From the NCBI RefSeq assembly GCF_002865645.1, contig NW_020194631.1:124001-188000 (forward strand): a stretch of 64,000 nt of DNA, in the 5' to 3' direction. Source of the stretch: Hyaloscypha bicolor E (lineage: Eukaryota; Ascomycota; Leotiomycetes; Helotiales; Hyaloscyphaceae). The translations under genes were made by a program, and so were the position numbers. The notes below the pieces were generated by a model. That model did no database searches. It had not been told where the DNA came from and saw only the letters and a program-made list of their open reading frames with translations. This document shows positions 1 to 10,472 of this stretch, in pieces (position 1 is the stretch's first letter; every line of letters starts with the position of its first letter).

Positions 1-661
1 TGGATGCAGCACGTGATGAGATGAGTCGTGCTTTGAGGACTTTGGCGAGGAGGGGCACCGGGAAGGAGCCTGTTGTGTCGACTATTATTGCACTTGGTCT
101 GCTGGAAAGATTTGATGATGAGGCGAGATTATAGAGAAGAATTGATGCTAGGAGGTGTAGTGAAATCTGAAAGTTGTGAGTTAGTATCGCCGGGAATGAC
201 ACATGATAAAGTATGGGATGAGTGATACAACAATCGAAGAACTCTGAGCAACGAGATGTCTGACAATAATGAGATAGAACGCTTAAAATGAAAAGGGGAG
301 CACAAAGATATCAAAAGGAATAGGATTATTTCGAGGGAAATCTTGGCCCACTTAGTCCTGTTGCCTCCACCAGCCTCATCGTGCTCTTTCTCCAACAGCT
401 CAAAGCTAAGAAAGCACCTACAAATCGACCCTCGCTGCCTTCTGCACTGAGTCCAACCACAATGCCTCGTTCACATCCTCCTCCCAGGATCTCATCAATC
501 TCACTACATCCGCTTGAGATTCTCTCATTCCTGCCTCCCTCGGTGAATCTCTTTCTCTGATCTTTCTCAAGTTCCAGGAGTTGAGAAGCGAGGATTGGCT
601 TCGCCGGCTCGGGAAGCGGTGGATCCGGATTGTTGACAGCAGTATGGTCTATCTCAATCAT
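1..661 (-). CDS. RecA/RAD51-like DNA repair protein, 5' part (runs off left edge)
   Basis: Two exons are visible: 661-422 (80 codons from ATG) and 166-1, joined in phase by a 255-nt intron (GTAGGT..TTTCAG). The spliced protein reads a RecA-like core: ISSGCSEIDEILGGG near residue 50, then RGIVVGLSAEGSEGRF at the P-loop position, then ISLHLLASILL and the strand IIVDTTGSFP. The layout (RxxxGCxxxDxxLGGG, P-loop, hydrophobic helix, VDTTGSF) matches fungal RAD51-superfamily repair proteins. The P-loop has no GK[ST], so ATP binding is uncertain. The C-terminal half lies outside the window. A short open frame on the + strand at 3-131 is only a shadow of exon 2. Which RAD51 paralogue it is cannot be told from this part. 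Confidence 0.72.
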
Positions 662-1262
662 CTTGGTGGAAGTCCATTGAGAGGTCGGAGGATGACCGGC
701 TGAGAAAAGGGGGGAGTGGTGTTGCCTAAAGGCTGACGAAGTGAAATGAATTATGAAACTATGAAACGGAAGGGGGAGAAATGAACAGATAGCGAAGGAA
801 AGAGCAGCTCATCATGACGGATAATGAGTTGCGCGTCTATGAAGCTCATCCCCCTTGATGTTGAGAAAGATGGAGTTGACGGTTCAATCCCAGCGTGGAG
901 AAACAAGCGAGGAGCGGCTTTCGCTGGCGGGCCTTAGTTCTACTGAGGCCTGCAAGTTGACGGTGGTTGCCTTTCCTAGCACAGCAGCTTCCCACTTCCA
1001 CTCCCACGCAATATCAAAGTCAGAAATTCCATTTCTTTCACAGAGCAGCTTCAACTTCAACTTCATCTACGTATTTTATCTACGTCCAAGATCATCATCA
1101 TCCACGGCTATTTTTAGCGGCAAGAGGAATCCGAAACCGTCACGTGCAGAACCGTGATTCCAGGCTGCCGATCCCTTGGTCTGGACCATCATAGACTCAC
1201 AACCACCGTCCTCCCCCAATCTCCAAAGGCATTCAGCAACGCTGATCTCTCAAAATACGACC
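662..1262. other. Intergenic, upstream of the RAD51-like gene
   Basis: No coding frame with family resemblance was seen on either strand. This is the presumed promoter of the leftward RAD51-like gene. Overlapping open frames at 855-1157 and 884-1066 on opposite strands look like chance frames. Confidence 0.4.
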
Positions 1263-2791
1263 TGCAACAAAAGCCCAGTTTCCTCTGCCTGGCACCCATT
1301 TACTTGGAAATCCGGGACGCCGGTTCCAAGATCTTTCGAATTTCAAGGGACACTTACATAAGGTGCTGCCGCCGAGACATCCATGATTCCATATCCAAAT
1401 CTCAAGCTCGTTCACCCAGTCCAGAGCGGCCGATATGCGTCGATCACCCCAGCTACGATGTGCAACAAGATCCCTCAAGCATCTCCTTCATCTCGTGCGG
1501 CAGCTTCCCTTGTGAGGATATCGAAAGGCTGGCCGCGGAAGAGTCCGTTTGCACTTTTGCTGGCGTTGATGGTGGGGTCGAGGCTTGCAAAATTTCAAGC
1601 CATCTTCCCACCTAGACGTTCCTCTACTTCCCAATGCGGTCAATGAGATGTCCCATCTTTTTCAGATGTGCAACAAAACTTTAACAGAGTGCTTGCAACA
1701 TGTGCGATGTGCGATCTTTTCGAGTCACAAGCACTGCACTGCATTGTCATGGGCCACGGCCAGTAGGGAGGTCGTGTAATTTTGGAGATCGTCAACTCGG
1801 CTGCTTGTTCCATCACGGTCTAGCCCCGCCGCGAGAACCTTGAACAGCTAGAGCTCGTTATGCAACAAACAAACTCCGTGCTTTCTCTCATCGTGCTTCT
1901 CTTTAGGCTTTCCATATCAGCCTGATGTACGGTACACCCGGGACCCTTCATCAAAGTTTTCCGGCTGCTTCCGGACCGTCCCAGCCCACTGGAGAACCTC
2001 CACATCCTTCCACATCCAGGCTCTCCACCAATTTTTTGGCTTGATCCTGGCTGGCTGTCGATCCCGCGACATGCAAAAATCTTCATGTCTTCATCTCTCC
2101 TGACCAGGTATCTGCGCGGTTGCCCGGATACAACCCGCATGGCGTTGATGGGCGTGCAAAGCCAAAGAAAACGCGAGAACTATTCCGGTGGCCGACGCCT
2201 CATGGGATCTGGAACGTCGAAAGGCTTGCCGATCACTTCCGCAAAAATCGGCACAGAAGCATTGAAGCTTCTTCGTGCTTTCCAAAGCGTCCTTTGACGG
2301 GAGATATGTTCCCTTGGGAAAGCGAACTGCTTGCAGAAAATCGCGTGGCAAACAAAGCGACGTTGAACTTCTCGACCAGTACGGTGCGATTATTTGCTGC
2401 CCTATCAATGCGGCGTGCAACAGTTTGTCGGTGGATTTTTTGAAGCATCCCCTTCAAGTCATCCTCCTGCAAGTCATCTGACAGTTGGGCAATGATTGGT
2501 TCAGAACTAGATTTCTCCCAAAACAGAATCCGGGGTCTGGCTTCACGTCAACTTAGCCTTGGATCAGACATGAACCTCGAATGCTCCAAACATGTCGATC
2601 CCTGATCGACTTGCAACAAAAGTGTGTTGAAGGGCATGCGCTCCATCGTGGACTGCCTAAAGTCCACAAGATCTACTTCGAGGTGCAGACGGGCTGATAC
2701 AGTGCCCGTGCATGAACCGGGAACCCACGGCGGAGATCAACAGCCTCGACCGCTCCAAAGTGTGAAGATCTCAAAGACGACGTGCAACAAA
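1263..2791 (+). repeat. Phased TGCAACAAA motif array, block 1
   Basis: The 9-mer TGCAACAA(A/G), usually within GAYNTGCAACAAA, starts at 1263, 1461, 1669, 1861, 2612 and 2783, all on the + strand. Weaker copies are at 1694 (TGCAACATG), 2072 (TGCAAAAAT) and 2416 (TGCAACAGT). Spacings are 198, 208, 192, 211, then 344 (about 2 x 172), 196 and 171. Sequence between copies shows no clear similarity by eye. The motif sits in different reading frames, so it is a DNA or RNA signal rather than a peptide repeat. No gene is recognisable in the block. Confidence 0.6.
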
Positions 2792-4293
2792 GAATATCCT
2801 CTCTCAAGTGGCCCAGTGGTGAGTGCAATTGTTTAAATTCAAGAGCCTCAAACAATTCACCAGCAATGCTTGTGAGTTACGACTTAGGGCTTCACGTCAC
2901 AACCCACGTGATAGTTGTCCCCTGTCCCACATCGTGGCTTCTGAATTCGTTGTGCGAAGTGTGTTGGGCTATCATGACGATCAGAGCGATCAGAGCGATC
3001 AGAGAATGAAGAACGACGACAGGAGAGCTTAGCAGAGGGCAATGGTGATATTTTTCGAATGAAGTAGCAGCAATCCTACCATACTGCTCACTCTTGCATT
3101 CCCCTGTCGAAGCTCTTGCATCCTTTCGCCTCTATGCAGCCGTCGTATGCGCCCACTTGTGGCAGTGCGCACTAGGCCCGAAAGTCGAAGTAGAGATGCT
3201 TTTACAATAAGACCCTAGTGATCCTCATAAGATTCCATTTCTTCCTTCTCATTTCCCATTCACTTACCGTCGTACTGGGCACTCTTGATCACCTGCTTCA
3301 TCTATGGGGAACTGTTCTTCATCGCAAAGCCCGCTACTCGCCGCTTCATTGTTTAAGAAGTCATGCGACATTGGAAAGGGACGGGTTTAGAGTTTCCCAC
3401 ACATTTGGAGAGAGTAGTCCCAGAATGTACGAGAACTTAGGTACCATTGAGAAAACAAGTTTTGCACCATTCCTGAGTGCTTATGCCAGCAGACATCTTG
3501 AAAAGTTTCGATGGCGTCTGTTCCAATTGGGTTCACGTTCCAGTCAAGTTGAACATTCAATGATGCCTTGCTCTCCAAATGGCCCTTCGACTTATCAACA
3601 TTCAAGCTCCCCCCACCCCAACTTCGAATTTCTTAGAGAGGTTTTGGAAACATTCAAATTCAAGACCTCGCCCTCCATGTTTTTTAAACCTCCAACCTAA
3701 CTTGGGACAATGAATATGAGTACGCTTTTTCTGCAACTTTTCTATCCGCCTCGAGTTGTCTTTCCGGCCGTTGTGATGCTATGAATTAATACAGGCTAGG
3801 AGATTCAAAGACGACACATACATTCCCCAATATGCATGGCACCTCTTCCCGCCCTAGCATTGACATCAATCACTGTCTTAGGGGCCAAGGAACATTCAAG
3901 TGGCAAAATAACTATCCACACTCTGGATTCTTAAGCCTTCGTGCGTGTATTATAAGTCTAGCTTTAGGTGAATAGAGAAGTGTTCTAACAGCTCTTTCCC
4001 GGGCGGCTTCTACGCTTCTACGCTTATCTGAAAGCCTGCGGAAAGATATTTTTCGGAGTCTTCTAACGAGGCTAAATCTGCCTTGGACAGACGCACCAAA
4101 ACCAAAACCGGGAGCCTATACTGGATGGCTACAAAGGCGAATTGGTATCCGCAAAGACTGGAGAATCTGTGCTGTAAGTTAACCACCGACATCCCCACCT
4201 ATTTCTCGACTTACTAGGCAAACGATCTGCTATTTCCCATGCCAACCAGAAACAATCCACTTTGGATATCAAACACCCCAGGCAGCCGCAGCC
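2792..4293. other. Gene-poor stretch with weak open frames
   Basis: A 160-codon + frame at 3218-3700 begins with a hydrophobic stretch but has no recognisable domain and uneven composition. I do not call it a gene. A 9-bp tandem repeat (GATCAGAGC, three copies) lies at about 2980-3003. Near 4009-4024 CTTCTACG is duplicated. Confidence 0.35.
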
Positions 4294-4431
4294 GTATCCC
4301 TTCGTCCGGTGAGACATTGCCACATTAGCGGCCGCACATGAATCTCCCTAATTCGGCCAGAACATAATCTGAATTAGGGAGATTCATGTGCGGCCGCTAA
4401 TGTGGCAATGTCTCACCGGACGAAGGGATAC
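4294..4431. repeat. Perfect 61-bp inverted repeat with 16-nt spacer
   Basis: The left arm 4294-4354 and the right arm 4371-4431 are exact reverse complements around the spacer GGCCAGAACATAATCT. Each arm contains a NotI site (GCGGCCGC). A transcript would form a 61-bp hairpin; as DNA it could extrude as a cruciform. It is either a real recent inverted duplication or an assembly or cloning artefact. Confidence 0.9.
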
Positions 4432-5121
4432 TCGCGCTCAGCGATCTACACCTCTCCATTAAGACTGCAAAGGCCACGTTCTATCCTGTGCATCCGAATA
4501 TGTTATCCCTTCCGCCCGATTATCCCAAACCAGACATTTCCGTGCTTTCCGAACTTCACATTGGCAAGTTAAACCTACGTTCTGATAGGAATGAGAGGTT
4601 CTATTTGATGATCTTGCCATCCTCTTTGGGAACACAAAGGCCAGTAATTTAATGGGACTTCTCTCAAGGCTTCACTGTGTTTTCCTTGTCGAGTTAGTCC
4701 CACCTTGCCGATCTTTCTTCAGAACAACCACAAAACTCGGGATTTTGAAACTTGACAGGAACCATAATGGCAGATTGCCGGGTGAAAGACTCTTCTATTT
4801 CGAAGATGCCGGGCCATTCAGACTTTAATATGTACCAGGAAAGACTCCACGAGGCTGTGTTAACATATGTGACATGTCACCAGGTGCTTACTTGTGCATT
4901 TATCCCCGTCTTCTCTCGTCAACCCAGATCAACATCCGCTGCAAGTACAGATTCAAAGAAGCAGATCAGAGATTTGATGGTGGACAGGGCTTGACTCGAG
5001 CAGAAGATCCAAAAGGATCAGACTACTTTCCAGTCGAAGGTCGCAGCCAAGAATGACAAGATCAAGTGCCAATCTGCAAAGAACATGAGTCTCGCTTAGG
5101 GAGTATTGAAAATGGAGCCTG
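4432..5121. other. Possible coding remnant right of the inverted repeat
   Basis: A + frame without a start codon runs from within the right arm (about 4401) to the stop near 4650 and reads fairly protein-like (for example LALSDLHLSIKTAKATFYP), but I recognise no family. A second frame at 4752-4994 is weaker. This may be debris of a gene broken by the inverted repeat. Confidence 0.25.
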
Positions 5122-5123
5122 TA

Positions 5124-5745
5124 GCTGATCCATAGTATCGCTTAAGCTGATCGATATTATCAATTAGCAAGCATACCTTTGTATTTTTCATAATATGGAT
5201 CAACTTTCCTCACCAAAAACCACACTGTATCTACAAGCTTTAATGATACATAGACACCTGTCCTCGTCCACACCCAACTTCCATCCCCGACTTTCTCCCA
5301 ACAGCCCGCCAGGCATACTCCTAGCATATGCTTAAACTTTACTACTAAGAAACACATAAGTAAGTTGGACTGCTTTATTATTGCTATTACTCTAGCATAT
5401 GCTTGGCATAGGCTAACCCTAACCCGTAGGGCCTTTATGCTTTAATATATTCCAATGCGGGGGGCTCTCACTGCCCCCAAACCCCCCGGGACTAACCCAG
5501 ACCCTAACCCCTGACCCTAAGCCCCCTCGCAAGCTCGGGACTAACCCGAACCTTCCTAGCCCGTGTAGCCCGTACATTTGCAGGGCATAAGGCGAGCATA
5601 TGCCTAAAATATGACTGCCACAAAACCTATTCATTTGCTCGGCTAGCTATCTCGCTTCTTTAAGCGATAATAGCAATCAGCTAAATAAACAAGCATGTGC
5701 AGAGTTTGATAATAGTGATCAGCTTAAGTGATACTATGGATCGAC
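5124..5745. mobile_element. MITE-like non-autonomous DNA transposon (Tc1/mariner or pogo type)
   Basis: The terminal inverted repeats are about 38 bp. The left end starts GCTGATCCATAGTATC at 5124; the reverse complement of the right end starts GTCGATCCATAGTATC at 5745. The TIRs continue with CTTAAGCTGATC and ATTATC and differ at a handful of positions. A TA dinucleotide flanks both ends (5122-5123 and 5746-5747), as expected for the TA target-site duplication of Tc1/mariner/pogo elements. The interior carries GCATATGCT repeats and CCCTAA-like tracts but no transposase, so mobility would need an enzyme encoded elsewhere. Confidence 0.7.
5409..5522. repeat. Telomere-like CCCTAA tracts inside the MITE
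   Basis: CTAACCCTAACCC near 5413 and AGACCCTAACCCCTGACCCTAA near 5499 are degenerate copies of the fungal telomere unit CCCTAA. They lie between C-rich and G-rich runs. They may be part of the element or a relic of a healed chromosome end. Confidence 0.5.
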
Positions 5746-5747
5746 TA

Positions 5748-6461
5748 GGACCTCTTGAAGATGGGGTCAATATATTGGTACAAAAGCGATATATTGAGAG
5801 TTGACAGTGCGTAGAATGACTAGATACAGCAGAGTGAAGTCTGAAAGCAGAGGAGAAAGTGTCCAAAGTAAGGGTCTTTATTCCCATTACCCATCGGCGA
5901 TGTCGATGATGCCAAGCCCGCTCTCACGATACATTATAAATTAGCTAATAAAGAAAATGATCAAAATAACAATATATTAGTGAGCTTGGTAAGCTCTGCA
6001 AGTAACGCATTACAAATGAGAGTGGAGAGTACTAAATGAGTAGTTGAATCTGGTACTGGAAGGACTGGTAAGTTAGCTAGGGTAGCATACCACCAATTCA
6101 ACAAACCTTCTCTTACGCAGGTGCAAGGCCTAGTGTTTGCTACACCGCCTTGAGTTCTGCTAAGCAAAAGTCGGCTACAGCGCATTGCTACAGGACATTT
6201 CAGTGCAACCCCTGCAAAGGCGGTTTAACAAACAGTAAGGCCTGCACCAGCGTATGTGATCACTGATCGAGCTTCACCCGCCTTCGTCGGCTGATTAGTA
6301 ACCACATTCCACATTCTTCTATTTATTTAATACTTAATAGCAACGTGTAAGCTTATGTGCTGACCTTACGCTGCTATCGTGCAATTCGGCCCCTCCGATT
6401 CGCTTTGGCGGAGAGCGACCCAGCTAAACAAAAATCTGGTAAGTAGTTCTTGTGCTCTAGT
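5748..6461. other. AT-rich intergenic, nothing coding seen
   Basis: No supported gene. An imperfect inverted pair (GGTGCAAGGCCT near 6119 and AAGGCCTGCACC near 6238) could mark another old transposon. Confidence 0.3.
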
Positions 6462-6616
6462 TGTGACAGCGCTGGCTAGGGTCATGTGGGGGTGGCTGTC
6501 ACCTGACTAGTGACACCTAGCTAGTCGGCGTTTCAGTGGTTTTAGCTAGTATCTCTCTCTTTTCACCCTCTCTCCCCCTCTCTCCTTCTTCTCTTTAGCT
6601 TAGTATTCTCAATACA
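6462..6616. mobile_element. Possible solo LTR
   Basis: The segment begins TGTGACAGC, holds GTCATG and GTGACACC motifs, then a long CT-rich tract (about 6547-6600) and ends CTCAATACA. TG..CA ends and a pyrimidine tract near the 3' end are usual for fungal LTRs. No clear 5-bp target duplication was found, so this is tentative. Confidence 0.25.
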
Positions 6617-6859
6617 TGGGATTCTCGGAACTTTGAGCCTTTTTGGCCATTGCCTTGATCCCGCCGTCACACTAGCGAAGCTTCATACCCAAAGCAAAGG
6701 CAAACATAAGTCATATTTCAGTATTTGAAATGGATCTTTCGTACTCAATACCCATTCCGGGTACTAACCAAGTCAGCGCTAATTCGTTTCCGGGTATTGC
6801 TTTAACCCTATGATTTCAATCGCGAACTCACGAGCCAAGGCTTACCATATCTCAGGTTT

Positions 6860-6880
6860 TACAGTGTATATATATATATC
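6860..6880 (+). promoter_or_regulatory. TATA-rich element upstream of the P450 gene
   Basis: A run of TATATATATAT lies about 200 bp upstream of the P450 start codon at 7077 and could act as a TATA region. The distance is long, so the 5' UTR would be about 150-180 nt. Confidence 0.35.
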
Positions 6881-7076
6881 CAGGGAGCTGCTCCCACGCA
6901 CACGCAGCAAAAAGTTATTACCACGCGTTGACAGTACCTGCACTGCAGGCTTGAGGTGCGTGGAGAGAACATTGCTTTGAAGCATAGTGCTTGTTCTGTC
7001 ATTCTCCATATAATTCCTCGGCACTTTTACCATCTGGATTCCCTCCGACGACCGACCAGCACAGAAGCGAGCGACA

Positions 7077-8990
7077 ATGGCGCCTCTGATAGCAGCCATG
7101 CTGCCGATGCTGAGCAACACAGCCGGTCTATTCTGTATTGCTACCACCGGTTTCATCCTGCTCTATGCAGCCGACCAGCTGCTACTCGCCCCCCGGAAGC
7201 CGAGCCCCGCGGTCTTTGCTTGCGAGCCCGAGGGTAAGAAGAGCGTTAGCATTCAGACCCGGCTCGCGTTTTACCTCAACTGTGTTGGGCTATACCACGA
7301 GGCCTGGGAAAGAGTTAGTTCCCCACCTAATGCCTCTCCCCATCGCGCTCCTTGCTAGCACCTCGCTGCTCTGGAACTGCTGCTGACATACCTCTAGTAT
7401 ATCAAGAAAGCCACGAACAAGGTCATTGTACTGCCAGGATTGGGCTTCCACAATGATGTTATCCTGCCTCACAGCTCGACGAAATGGGTGCTGTCGCAGC
7501 CTGACGGTATGTTTAGTGCTTACGACGCCATCGTAGAGCTGAACCAGGTAATGTACAGCCTGGGCCACTCGCGGTTTATCGGCGACCCTTGGCAAGGCCA
7601 TCTGGTCCGGACTAAACTCTATAATGCGTTGGAAGGTATGACCGCCGACTTGAGCGACGAACTTTCGTATGCCCTTGACGAGTACTTCGGCACCGACTCG
7701 GACAACTGGACCGAGATTGACCTGGTAGAGACGCTGAACCACGTTACGGCGCAGCTGGCTGGCCGGTTTACTGTTGGGCTCCCACTATGTATGTCGAGCA
7801 CTAAGCCCGTCCCCACCCCTCCTCATATATTTACATGTACACACTTGCTGTGATTTGTGAAGACCTTCCTGGTAAACCACAATCAACAAATACTGAATAG
7901 AATTGCTAACCCTCGACACCTAGGCCGGAGCAAAGACTACATCGACACATGTTGCGAAATCAGCGATGATTTCATGCTTGTAGGTGGAGTACGTGGCCTC
8001 CCGCACATCCTGCGACCACTTGTCGGGAGCGTGATGGGCATCTGGTTCAAGACCAAGATCAAAAAGATGAAGAAGCTATTCGAGCCATTATACCACAAAC
8101 GCATCGCGATGTTGCAACACTCGGCCGACGACCCAGAACACGAGGAACCGAATGACTACCTACAGATCATGTTCCGTTATGCAGCCGACCGCCAACAGGA
8201 AGAGCTAGGAAGCATCGACGTTATGACCCGGCGTCTCATCATCGCCAACTTCGGCTCCATCCATCAGCCGTCCCTCCTGATCGCCAACACGTTGCTCAAC
8301 ATCATAGACTCAGACACCGAGTTCAACACCATCACGACGCTCCGAGACGAGTTGATCAATGTGTTCGGGATCGCGCCCGACGGTACTACCCCGGACATTG
8401 TTGACCACAGTACCTGGACCAAGGTCAATATAAATAGGATGAACAAAGCGGATAGCCTTATGCGCGAAACCACTCGACTTCACACCTTCGGCTCGCGGGC
8501 TATGCTGCGCAAAGTCATGCCGAAGGATGGCGTGACAACAGACACCGGTGTACACCTGCCACAAGGGACGCTTATCTCGTTCATGGCGCACCCCGTGCAG
8601 ATGGATGAGGAAACATTTGACAACCCCAACAAGTTCGACCCTTTCCGCTTCTCACGGATGCGCGAGATGATGGAGGCCAAGAAGGCTGAAGCCAAGGAGC
8701 CTGCCGGAGATGCGAGCGCCGAGACAGACGAGGTGGCCGGGGTCGGCCCGCTTAAGTTCGTCACGACAGGGCCGAATCACTTGGCTTTTGGGCATGGGAG
8801 ACACGCCTGCCCTGGCCGCTTTGTCGTTGACTTCCAACTCAAGATGATAATAGCTCATGTCATTACCAGGTACGAGCTTGAATTTCCCAAAGAATACAAC
8901 GGCCGCCGACCTGAAAATACCTGGATTGCGGACGTGAAGCTGCCGCGACACGCTAAGATCCGCGTCAGGCGGAAGAAGCTTGTCTGCTAA
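7077..8990 (+). CDS. Cytochrome P450 monooxygenase (fungal ent-kaurene-oxidase-like group)
   Basis: Three exons: 7077-7313, 7398-7788 and 7924-8990, giving 564 residues. Both introns have GT..AG ends and restore the frame (the second through a split TGC codon, GLPLC|RSK). A membrane anchor (residues about 5-35) suggests ER attachment. The helix-K motif ETTR, the PERF-like FDPFRFSR and the heme loop FGHGRHACPGR with the cysteine ligand are intact, so it should be an active heme-thiolate oxygenase. The helix-I segment reads IANFGSIHQPS instead of the usual AGxxT; related fungal P450s of the gibberellin/diterpene type share this, but the final Thr-Ser is altered. No terpene cyclase or other pathway gene lies nearby, so the substrate is unknown. 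Repeats surround it on the left. Confidence 0.9.
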
Positions 8991-10472
8991 AGAAAGTTGG
9001 GATTCGTTCGCGGGTTAGAGGACCAGCATAGAGTTACTAGAAATAGAAACTAGAAATAGAATAAAATCACCCAGTTTAATTTCTCAGTCCTCCACAATTG
9101 CAGGTATCAACTCTTGTAGATCATCCGTCTGTTTATTCTCCGCTTCGGGCCTGCGACGATTCAGCACTTCCTCGCAGTGCAGGCTGGAAACCAAGGGCTT
9201 TTATGCTCTTGGGCTAAGACTGAATCACACGACTATTTGAGTCTCGAACCGGCGATTTACCGTGCGAAGAGGTTTTCCTTTATCGACCTTACGATCTTAC
9301 CACATCCTACCACCGTGTCCTTTCACGCTACCGCCGCGCCTCGCGTACCCGAATACACATATACAGAGGGCAATGGGGACGCGTTTAGTAGAGCCGAAGG
9401 GAGGATAATTCTGCGCCCGAGGACACTTGGAGTGTAGGAGGGAAGGGAGGGAGGGGGAGGGCAGGAGGGAGGAGGAGGAGGAGGAAGGAGAGGGGGTCGA
9501 TATCGTGCCTTTGCATGCGCCTACACGCTGCCGTGGAAAACGAGCCCCTTACTCTATTGCAGGAGTTGTCAAGGAGGCCTTTAACTAGCGTTGGGTCACC
9601 TGGATTCGTGCTCTAAAGGGCTTGGGAATACGCTTTACGGATAGGCACACAAAAGGGGCGTCATCCCATCTGTCGGGGAAGGTTAGCTCTCGCAAGTCCT
9701 TATGGCCATACGCTATTATAGTACGAACTGCTTTCTTAAAGGTTTACAAGGGCACTGAAACACCGCGGGATAAGGGACCCGGGGCTACCAGGAGAAGGGG
9801 GGCCTTTTTCCCCTTGTGGTTTTGGCACCTCCTCTTGGTAGGACTTTGTATTAAATCCTTAGCTTAGCACGTCCCTATACCCTTCGGGAGGTCGGCCAAC
9901 CATAGCCCTGGACGTTAATCAATAACAAACAAACAAACAAATCTCCGCTTCGAACATTGGGTCTGTATCACGACCCGTGGCTGGTGTTCTCAGGGAAAAC
10001 AGCTGTATTGGGTGTGTATTTACGTCTAAAGAGGGAAGAAGGAGCGGGGAGCTCGAGACTAAGATATAAGGTGCCGCGCTAAGAGGTCACGTGCGACACA
10101 ACAGTCTGACTGGATCCTGCTTGAACTTCAAAGAACTGACCCCCGGTCCACAGACGAAAAAATGCTAGCAATAGACCTTGCTTTTCCGTAGAATTTGTAC
10201 TTCTCTTCCCGCCTTTGGCCAGCCTTTCTTTTGCAGGTTCTCCATAGACTTGAGTAGACCAAAGTGTTTAAAAGTGGTTTATTTCTATGCATTCACATTT
10301 GGCAGTTGTGAGGCTTTTCAAATCAAGTAGCAATTTTCAGCAAAAAGTAATATTGAGCATATGAACTAATTCATGCAGCAATAAACAGCTTCAGCTAAAT
10401 CCCTGAACTATCATTGTGCACAGCCATACTGCCTAGAGCTGTCCCAAAAGGGAACTGCTCACCAATTCACTC
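8991..10472. other. Intergenic with low-complexity tracts
   Basis: No gene was supported. The stretch holds a G-rich purine tract (9437-9496), a CAAA microsatellite near 9928-9940 and unassignable sequence that may be old repeat debris. Candidate frames at 9177-9437 and 9622-9867 have no family resemblance. Confidence 0.4.
9437..9496 (+). repeat. Purine tract with G-quadruplex potential
   Basis: GGG runs at 9440, 9445, 9449, 9453 and 9459 are separated by one or two bases, followed by (GGA)n. This fits the four-G-run rule for a quadruplex on the + strand. Confidence 0.7.

Noticed and set aside
3..131. An open + frame at the left edge that looked like the end of a gene
   Set aside because: The minus strand here encodes the well-matching second exon of the RAD51-like gene (IIVDTTGSFP), so the + frame is a shadow.
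9235..9262. GAGTCTCGAACC, resembling the T-arm of a tRNA on the minus strand
   Set aside because: The bases flanking the loop cannot form the 5-bp T stem, and no acceptor or anticodon arms fit.
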